DNA of 64,000 nt from Sarcocystis neurona (taxonomy: Eukaryota > Apicomplexa > Conoidasida > Eucoccidiorida > Sarcocystidae): positions 4,279,783 to 4,343,782 of the forward strand of contig KL647293.1 of NCBI GenBank assembly GCA_000727475.1. The letters run 5' to 3'. The notes under the pieces are model-generated. The model was not told where the DNA came from. It was given only the letters and a program-made list of their open reading frames with translations, and searched no databases. Both the position numbers and the translations under genes were made by a program. This document shows, one piece after another, positions 13,301-23,861 of this stretch. The number at the start of each line of letters is the position of its first letter. Positions within the stretch are counted from its first letter, which is position 1.

Positions 13301-16300
13301 ATGTAAAGGTTCTTACGTAGGCACACCTTCAGGTATAGAGATATATACACATGTAGAGAAGAGAGAGGAAAAGAGAGAGACACGCGCATGCGCTGTACAG
13401 ACTTCGTCTTCTGCGCCACCTACGCCCCTCTTCGATCTTCAGATGTACCTACTCCCCGTCTTCCGGTGTACGTACACCTCGTCTCCTGAAGGACCTACTC
13501 TTCCTCTTCTGGTGTACGTACACCCCATCCCCTGTTGTACGTACACCCCGTCGTCCAGTGGTAAGACAGAGACGTACGTGAGTAAAACATGAGAAAGTGA
13601 CAACGATGGCACGAATATGCGCTTGCCGCTGGTTCTCGCCTACGAGGCTCCATCTTTGTGTCTTTGCCTTTCCTGCTGCAGCTGCAGCTGCGACCGGTGC
13701 TGCTGTGTTACTCAGGTATTAGTAGAACAGCGGGGAACGTTAAAGCGACTCTTCAATCTACTCCTGCCGCGCTACTCGAGAAAGCCCTGCAAAAGACGAT
13801 CCCGCCCTGTACCTCCCACCACTCTTTTTTCGCCTGCCGCTATCTCCTGCAACGGCTCCTGCTCCTGCGACGGCTCCTGCTCCTGCTACGGCTCCTGCTG
13901 CTGCTGTTCCTGCTCCTGTTCCTGCTCCTCTTCGTCGTGCTACTCTTGCCCCTTTTCCTGCTGCTACCCTGTTGCTCCTTCTCCCTCCGCAGCTCCTGCT
14001 TCTGCTGCTGCGGCTCCTCTTGCTGCTCCGCCTCAGCGGCTCGGATAGCCGATCTGCGCTGCTCGTGCTGCTGCCCTGCCCATACCACATTTTCACTTTT
14101 TGAGCTGCTACGCGCCGCAGACTGCCGCATCTCTCTGCTGCTGCTTCTTCTGTCCTTTTTCTCCTGCGGCCTCTCTGCGGCCTTGTTCTTGGCTGCTCCC
14201 CCTGCTGCTTCTGCGGCTGATGCTGCTGTTGCTGTTGCAGCTGCTGTCGGCGGTAGCTCGCTGACCTCTTTCCTGCTGGAGCCGGGGGTTGAGGTACACA
14301 TCCGCTTTGATTGCCTCTTGCAGTTCCTTCTTCAGTTTGTTCAAGTGAAGTTTACGCAGAATAAGAGCGACGATTAATGCGAAGACGACGTTGAGAACCG
14401 GCCAGCAAAGTCCCACAAAAATTTTAGAGAAAACTTTCCCCTTCCATCCGTCTCGCTGTAGCAACTCATCACCCGGACACACACGCACGTCGGCAGCAAC
14501 GTGGGCAACATGCGCAGCAATGTGGACAGCACGCGCGTTACTTAGAGCCGCTTCGAAGTCAAAAAGGAGAAGAAGAGGAAAAGAAGAGAATGCCCCGAGG
14601 AAAACTGGCCCTCCCCACAGCGACGCTGTAAACTCAATAGGGCTAAACACATATAACAGGAGCATCAACATACATATATATACACATGTATATACTGTGT
14701 GTGTGCTATACACACATACGTATTTTGCGTGTGTATATGTGCGTGGACATAGATGAAATGGCACCAATATATGTACATACGTGCGGGAAAAATAGGGATG
14801 CAGATTCCAAGGGACACATACGTACAGATGTCTATATATCTACTTGTGTGTGTACTATGCTTAAGTGTGTATGTGTGGACATTTATGTATTGGCATATAT
14901 CCGCAGAGAGACTGGAAAACGACAATGCAACGTTCGAGGGGAGAGAGGCACCCAAGGACGCCTGCACCCACGACTATGTGTGGGGGTGGGGATAACAGAC
15001 GCATATATATATATATATATATGTGAGAAAGGAGACAAAAAGAGAGATACATGGCGAACAGATAAAGTAGATGAAAGGAGAGGACATTACATACAGCGAG
15101 AGAGAGATCAACAATATATTTATATATGGGCGCAGGCATGCGTCTGACAGCAACGCGTCCCTGAAGAGAACTCCACGTATAAATACAGACCCTCCTCGCG
15201 GACCTACGCAGACGTGAGACGTCCACATATTTATATGTGCGCATGACTACCAACACATATATACATAAACATACGACAGACAGAGAGAGAGATACATATA
15301 TATATATATATATATATGTGTATATGAATGAATACAAATACCTGTAAATTTATATACATACATACAGGGAGAAGGATACACATATATATGCATATATATA
15401 TGTATGCAGACAGAGAGTGGCATTCATATATTTGCGTGGATACATATAAATACATATATATACATATATGCACGTGTAACATATGTACACAAAGAGAAAC
15501 ATATATACACCTATATGTATGCATGAATACAAATACCAGGGAATTTATTTATATATATATACACATCCAGGGAGTGATACACATATATATGCATACGGAG
15601 AGTGATACACATATATATACATACATATTATATATATGTATATATATACAGACATATATATATAGATATGTAGAGAGAGAGATGGAGATTCACATATTTG
15701 CATGGATACGTATGCACATACATATATATGCATGTCCAAGAGAGAGAATGTAGATATACGTGCCGGTTTATATTTCTACAGGTACCACATGGCAATAATT
15801 TCTCCAGTCCGAAGAAACGAGAAAAGGACGCTTTTCGTGAGCGTAGGAGGGCACCCTCACAAACTACTCCTGAGGCAAGAATGACTCAAAAAAGGCTGTC
15901 CCTTCACATACTTGGGATATACACTCGAAGAAGGCATCGAGAGGAATGCCGTGGGTGAAGAATCCGAAAGGTTTGGCGAACGAAGAGGTGCCTGCCATGG
16001 CCACGTGGTTTCTGTGGAGAGCAGACGAATGGAAGCAAACGAGAAGAAACGCGTGGAAGACGAGACACACAGAGAGACGGAGACACGGAGACACGGAGAC
16101 ACGGAGACGGAGAGACGGGGTGGGTAGGAGGGGAGGACGCGGAGGAGGACATGAAGGGAAAAAGAGAGACGGAGGAAAGTAAAAGGCGAGGAAGACCCGC
16201 ACACACACCGAGGAAGGGAGAGACGGGAGAGAGCAGCGAACTCGAAGAAAAACAAAACGAGACCAAACGACAAGAGCGGGAGATAGACCCCCGCTAGCGA

Positions 16301-19300
16301 AGAAGAGTGGACGAAGCCAGGAGAGCGTCATAGCAAGAAGTAGAGCCACAAGAAGCACAACGGGGGGGGGGGCGAATAGGAGGAGAAGGACGAGGAGGAT
16401 GAGGGGAATGCCAGGAGGAGGAGGAGGAGGAGGAGGGGAACCCACCGAGGAGGAGGAGGGGAACCCACCGAGGAGGAGGAGGGGAACCCACGGATAAAAG
16501 GGAGAGGGAGGATGAGAGGGAGAGAAGAGAAACGAGAGAAGCGGTGAGGAGACACGGAGGGAAGAAGAAGAAGGGGGGGGAGGGGGGCAGCAACGACAGC
16601 AGGAAGGACGGTGGAAGAGAAGAGGAGGCCCGACGGGGTCGAGAGGACAGGGGGAAGGGGACAGAAGGGAGAGGCGAAGAGAAACGGAAAGGGAGGGGAC
16701 GACCTTCAGCAGCGGCAGAAAAAGGAGGGGGAAGGGACGCAGAAGAGAACACGCAGAAATACGGGCAGGTATACGACTACTGCGAAACGAAATACCGACA
16801 AGACGGAGGCGGCTTCACATCAAATGAGAAGGGGCGACGAAGGAAACGGAGGACAGAAGAAAAGGAGAGAAAGCCCGAGATGATGAAGAAGGGGGAAGGA
16901 AAAGGAAAGAAAAGAAGAAGAGAGGGGAAGAAAAGAAAAGACAAAGCCAGGGAAAGTGGGACTGCCCGGGAAGACAAGCAGCACTGGCTGTCGGACCTCG
17001 CTTCCGGTGTACAGACACCCGAGAATCGCGGCAGCGCCCACTGCAGCGCGGCACTTTGTCTGCTGCTTCTGATTTTGAAGAAAGTCAATCTTCGTTCTCT
17101 GCTAGCAACAACGACTCTCCCCAATGGGGGACCCTATCCACATGCAGCTGCGGGGACTGCTGGGGACTGCTGCCGGTTTCTACACTCGTGCTGCTGCTGC
17201 TGCTCGTGGAGCTGCTGTTGCTGCAGCCGGCACCACCGCTCTGCTTCCTGCTGCAGCTGCACTTCTAGTCCTGCGGCTTCTGCTCTCCACCTGCTGATGC
17301 TGCTGCTGCTGCTCGCTGTCTTGCTGCACATGCGACTGCCTCCCTAGGGCTCCTCCTCCTCCTCCCGTGTGCTGCTGCTGCTGCTTACACACCGCTGCTG
17401 CATCTGCTGCTTACCCCCCTGCTGCTTCTGGTGCTTACCCTGCTGCTGCTTACCCCGCTGCTGCTTCCGCTGCTTACCCTGCTGCTGCTGTTTACGCTGC
17501 TGTTGCTGTTGACACTGCTCCTGCTGCCTCTTCCCCTGCCGCTGCTGCTTCCTCCCCTTCTGCTGCTGCTTCTTCCGCTGCCGCTGCTGCTTCTTGCGCT
17601 TGCTTACGCTGTTGCTGCTGTTGCTGTGTTTTCCTCCTCACCTGAGAATATTGGCAGCTTGAAAGTGGAGAACAAATATTCGCCAGAGAACAATAGCGTT
17701 GCTATGACTCCCTATGTCAGAGCCTCTGGCTAGCCAGACCACGTAGCCGCAGAAGCAGCAGAAGAGAAGCAGAGAAATGAGAGAGAACGCGTATTGCACT
17801 CCTCCTTGACACTTTTCGCAGGGTAGCAGCAGAGGCTGCAGTGCCGCGGGAGCGTAGCCGTCGTCGCACTGCAGCAGCAAAAGCAGCAGCAGGACGGACA
17901 AACGCGTAGCAGCAGCAGCAACAGCAGCTAACGACACAGCAGGGGCAGGAACAGGCGCCGTACCAGCATTATGAGCAGCAGCAACAGCAACAGCCGCGGA
18001 CGAACACTTCATAAGCGGCACCCGGTAAAGATTTACCCGTATGTATACATATATATGAGCAGATAGAATCATGTATATACACGTACGTACCCAACAACTT
18101 TACGTATATATATCTATATATGTGTACAGCTGTCTACCCGCACACATATGAAACCAGCAACAGGAGCAGCGGTCCCTGTGAGCGTCGTCAAGAGGGAGAC
18201 AGGAGAAAGACACGCGCGGCAGCAGGTGGAAAGTTGCAGGCCACGTAGAGCAGCAGAAACAGAGCAGCAGCAGCAGTAGCAGAAGCGGAGCAGAGCAGCA
18301 GGCGCCAGTAACCAGCACGTGGGGCACAGAAGAGAGGGCACCAGTCTGCAGCAGAAAAAGAGGCTGTTCAGCAGAAGAGACCCAGCAGCAGCAACGTCCC
18401 AGTTGAGACGCAAAGTAAGAAGAAAGAGTGCGAGAAGCGCCACTCCCCCCTTCCCACCGTTCATGTCTACCAAAGATTTGCGTAGCTGTATGTTCGCGCA
18501 CTTCCATATATGTGGATAGACGTTTATCCGTATACATCGGTAGACAGAGATAGATAGATATATAGACGTGGACAGACAGGTGAAGAGGTACACACGTGTT
18601 GGCAGCAAGCAAGAGGCCGCAGCAAAAGGAGAGCAACAAAAGACGCGTAAAACCAGCAGCAGCAGCAAGAGCAGCAGGAGCCGCAGCAGCAGCAGCAGAG
18701 GCAGCAGAAGGAGAAGCAACAGGTAGCTACACGCACACATATACATAAACAGAGAAATACATACATGTGGACGGACAAATAACTACCTAGACAGAGAGTG
18801 ACAGCAAGCACGAGGCTGCGGCGAGAGGATAGCAACAGCATCAGCTGCAGGAGCAGCAGCAGCCGCCAGAAGAAGAGCTGCAGCAGCACATGAGCAGCAA
18901 AAGCGCCAGCAGCAGATGCAAGAGCTGCAGCACCAGGTATTCCCCGGCCCTACTGCCTGACAAAGTACTCCCCAGTTGCCTGCCGCACAAGGCTCGGTGT
19001 AGCTGCCGGTGCACGCGTTTTTCTTCAGGCAGGGAAGACGAAAATGAAGCAAATCTCTTCCACCAACTGATGCGGCGCGCAGAGTCTCGCAGTGACTTGG
19101 CTCGGTTGCTGCTGCAGCCGACAGCTGCCTCCTGCTCGCGGCTCCCGCCCCAGACGGCGTCGCAGCAACAGCAGCAGCAGCAAAACGAGACGAAGGGGAG
19201 GTGGCGACGGCAGCAGCAGCCGCAGAACGAGCAGAAAAAGGAGGAGAACGTGCCCTGGCCTGCAGAGGAAGTGGAGGAGGAGGAGCAGCAGCAGATGCGA

Positions 19301-22300
19301 GGAAGTCGTCTTCGACCGCCAGGAGCCGTCGCGAAGAAGATTTGAAAGTGCACACCATTCCCCACGCCCAGAACGGAAACTGCTGAGTTTCTCCCGGCGG
19401 CCCTTCCACGCAAAATTCCACCAGTGGCTCGCATGGGATGCACGCGTCGTCCCTCCCCGCTGCAGAAGAACTCGGCTGAAAGCCTGAGGAACGAAACACT
19501 CCCACACAGTCCCCCTACGTATACTCTGTTAAACAGATACTTACAAATACATACATATACATATATATATATACGTAAGGATCTCTATATTGACGTGCTC
19601 CTATCCACCTATGTATATGTATACAAATCCATGTGTTGTATACACATACATATGTGTATACGTATGTATATACACTAGTGATTATCTACACACATATACG
19701 TGTAAGTGTATATATGTGTGTATACACTGCTATATACCTACACATCCATATACATATACATATGTATACTGCTGTCAATATATATGTGTATATGTATTCT
19801 CGATGACGTGTCAGTCTACATTTGTGGGGTATGCAGGGCAGGAGTATACGTCGGCTTATAAAGAGTGAAACACAAATATACATATACACATGTGTGCGCC
19901 TGGACCAACAAATTTGGTATACGTAGACGTCTTGGTGAGAAGGCTTCACCAGGTATGTGAAGAAGACTGCAGAGCGGCGCAGCAGCTCTGTGGAGCGAAG
20001 CAGCAGCTGCAGCGGGGGAGACGCGTGGCACCTTGGCGGCGCACAGGTAGTTCTCCACGCATGCGCCCGGGAGTTTTTCTTCTTCGTTTTCCTTCCTCCT
20101 CCCCACGTAAAATATGTCGACCAACGTACGTGTGTCTACAGGCATGTCTTGCGGACGTAAACAGAGGAGAAGCAGATGCTACGAAGCGCATGCGGAGTGT
20201 AAGCCTGTGCACGTCCGTGTTTACGTCCGCATCCGCGGGCTTCCTACTGTTCTGCTAGGAGGGAAGTGTTCTTCAGCCTGCGTCGCTGTTGCTCCTGCTG
20301 CTGTCGCTGCTGCTGCTGCTGTCGCTGCTGCTGCTGCTGTCGCTGCTGCTGCTGCTGTCGCTGCTGCTGCTGCTGTCGCTGCTGCTGCTGCTGCTGTCGC
20401 TGCCGCTGCTGCTGTCGCTGCTGTTGCTGCCGCCGACAATAGAAAAGGAAGCAATACATGTGGGGAGGAAAACAGAGAGACGACGCACACGGGAGGCGCA
20501 TACGTACACGTTTTAGTCCACAGACAGCGCCACAGAGGCACCCACATGGCGACACAGATGCGTGCTACGCGCAACAGATACGTAGACACAGACACGTACA
20601 CGCATACATATATATATATAATATAGAGAGTGAGACCGGCGTCTGGAGTAAGACCTTACCGGCCTGACAGAAGCAGTCGTCAGCCCTACGGGTGCCGGTG
20701 TAGGCTGTCGCTGCAGGAACATTGGCGGAGAACGCATGCAACAGCCATGTAGCAGCCGCACCAGCAGCAACACGGGACGCAAGACGGCCGCAGCAGCCAC
20801 CGAGACAAGGGAGCAGCAGCAGGCAGCGACCGCAACAGCCAGCAGCAGCAGGCGGCAGCAGCAGCAGGCGGCAGCAGCAGCAGGCGGCAGCAGCAGTAGG
20901 CAGCAGCAGCGGCAGCAGGCAGCAGCAGCGGCAGCAGGCAGCAGCAGAAACAGACCCCGTCTGCAGTTCCAAGCAAAGGACAGAGAGTAAGACGGCTGCA
21001 CCTGCTGCACCAACGGGAGCAGCAAACCTGCAGCAGTAGCGGCAGCAGCGCCGCAGGAGGATCCACACACACACAGCAGCAGCAGCAGAAGCTTCCGAAG
21101 TGAAAGGGTTGGAGAACAAGAGGCATGCAGAATACGCACGCGAGTGCCCAGCTGCAGCTACGCCAGCCAAAAAGCAGCAGCAGCACGGGACGTCCTAGTA
21201 GAAGCTGGCGTCCCCCGACGTGCTGCAGCAGCAAGCCAGCCACATCGTCTGACTCTCAGCAAGTCTTTATTTTTTCAAGGACGCACAGAGCTGGTCTTTC
21301 CCTGTTCCGCGCGTCTCTCTCAACGCGTTGTTGCTGTAGCCATGCCTGCCACAGACCGCGCGTCCCCGTCTCGCCTCTGGCTGCGGCAGCCGCACGTATG
21401 TCGCCTCACGTAGATCGGCTCTTACAGCAGCAAAGACATGGCCATGCAACAGTATTGCTGCAGCGGTGGCTGGGCAAAAAGATGCTCCTAGAGGTGTAGC
21501 TACTACTAATACTACTGTTGCTCTTGTTGCTGCTCGTGCTTCTTCGTCTTCGTTAGAAAGACACAGAGAGACACGTCACCTGTGCTGACGGCTTCTGGCG
21601 TTCGTACGGCTGCTGCAGAAAGGAAAGAGTCCAGAGGCGCATCTCCCGCTAGTGCTGCTGCTTCTATGTGTCGACACGGTAGCTGCTGCTGTTCTGCTAG
21701 GAGGAAAGTGTTCTTCAAACTGCGTCGCTGTTGCTGCTGCTGCCGTCGCTGCTGCTGCTGCCGTCGCTGCTGCTGCTGCCGTCGCTGCTGCTGCTGCCGT
21801 CGCTGCTGCTGCTGCCGTCGCTGCTGCTGCTGCTGTCGCTGCTGCCGGCCCACGGGCGGGGCTGACCTGCTGCGGCAACCGCTGCGTGTGTTTCCTTCGC
21901 TTACTCATATGCGGAGGGCAGAGGGTGCAGACGCCGTCTCCAGCAGCGCTATACGAGCCGTAGGGGCAGAACATACACCGCTGAATTCCTACTGAGCCGT
22001 AAAAAGAGTACGTCCCCGCTGGGCAAGGCATGCACTGCCCGTCTGTCTGCAGGACCGACGTAACAGAAACCCCACATATATACAAATAAACACACATGCG
22101 GGCATGTGGACTCTGTGCATGTCTGTATATACACGTATATGTATATGTATATATGGATGTACGTGTATGTATGCATGTATAAGTATGCACGTATGTGTAC
22201 GTATATGCATGTAGATGTATGTGTATGTGTATGTATGTATGGATGGATGGATATGTATGGATAGATGTAAGTATATGTACGTATATGTATGTACGTATAC

Positions 22301-23829
22301 GTATATATGTGTGTGTGGTGGGGGGGGTGTGTATGTTTGTGTATATGTGTGTGTATGTATATGCATCTGTATGCATGGATGTATATGTATGTATGTATAG
22401 GTATGTATGCATATGTAAGCATATGTGTGTGTATATGTATCTCTATGTACGAATGTATATATATGTAGGTGTGTATGTACATACGTATGTGTGTATGTAT
22501 ATGTGTGTATGTATGTACGTGCGTATATATGTATGCATATGTACGTATATGTGTGTATCCATGTATGTATGTGGATGTATATGTGTATATGTGTATACCT
22601 ATGTACGTATATGTACGTATGTATATTTGTGTATGGTATGTATATGTATGGATATATACGCGTGTATGTATGTGTAGGTATATGTGTGTGTAGGCATCTG
22701 TATCTGTGTGTGTGTATGTGTGTGTGTTACACGTGTATATACATGTGTGTGTGTATTTTATGTCCATGTATACATACGTATTACGATATATGGAAAAGGA
22801 GAAATCCTTGCAGAGAGACAAAACAGAGACAGAGAGGAACAACGCGCATGCACTGGTATAGAGAAACAGAAGCGCAGGTAACAGGAAGAGGCGCAGATAA
22901 TATAGACGGACAGTAGCAGGCACCAAGGTGACCCGCGCCGTGAACGAACAGGACACTTACATATATATATATATATATATACGTAGCCGTGGAGATAGAG
23001 AACATACATATATACATACACATGTATAGGGACACACAGACACATGTATGCACCTGCAGAAGATAGAGATCAACAGCAAAAGAAGAGAAGCTCCACACAT
23101 GTATGTAGTGGCGGAGACAGAAGATATAGACATATCCGTATATATGGGCACGTGTATATAGGAGAGAGATACACAGAGAGTAAAAGGAAATCCATATGCA
23201 TATACTCATATCAACGGGAAGAGTAGAAAACCTACAGATATACACACATATGGGCACAGACACGTGTACAACCGTGCATGCACGTGTGTAGAGGGAGAGC
23301 CACACAGAGAGGACGAGCGGGAGACTGAGAGGAAAACATGCAAGAAAGGGAAGATACTGCCGTTCAGGTGGACAGATACGTAGACATGCATCTTCCTTCA
23401 GAAAAGCACACACATGCATTTCAAACAAAGCGGGGAGCTCAGTGAATACACACACATACATATATATGTTTGAATACATATATATACATACAGATAGACT
23501 GTTGAATACGCAGACTCACACAGAAACACCCCGGAAAAAATAAAACCAACCGTACACATCACCTGCGAGTTTATATATATATATATATAGATAGATAGAT
23601 AGATAGATAGAGATGTATATGTATATATGTATAAGTTCCCCCGCCGACTTTATAACATTTCTACACGTATATGCACCCGTAAGTACGTATTCATACATCA
23701 CTCGCTTATCCTTCTGCCTTCAGTATTTCTCCCTCTATATATATAGGTATGTATCTCTGCAGATATATTGCTACCAGCATATATATAAGTGTGTCTATAT
23801 ACGTCTACGCAAGAAATATATACACGAGC

Positions 23830-23861
<32 letters not shown>

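Noticed and set aside
20221..20601. Poly-Ala/Val and poly-Gln frames at the 18-bp arrays
   Set aside because: They lie in intron 2 of the large gene and consist only of the repeat.
22215..22956. Long frames of MYVYMCV / THTYI type at 22.1-22.9 kb
   Set aside because: TATG/TGTA microsatellite translations. Only the 142-nt GCC exon at the edge is real.
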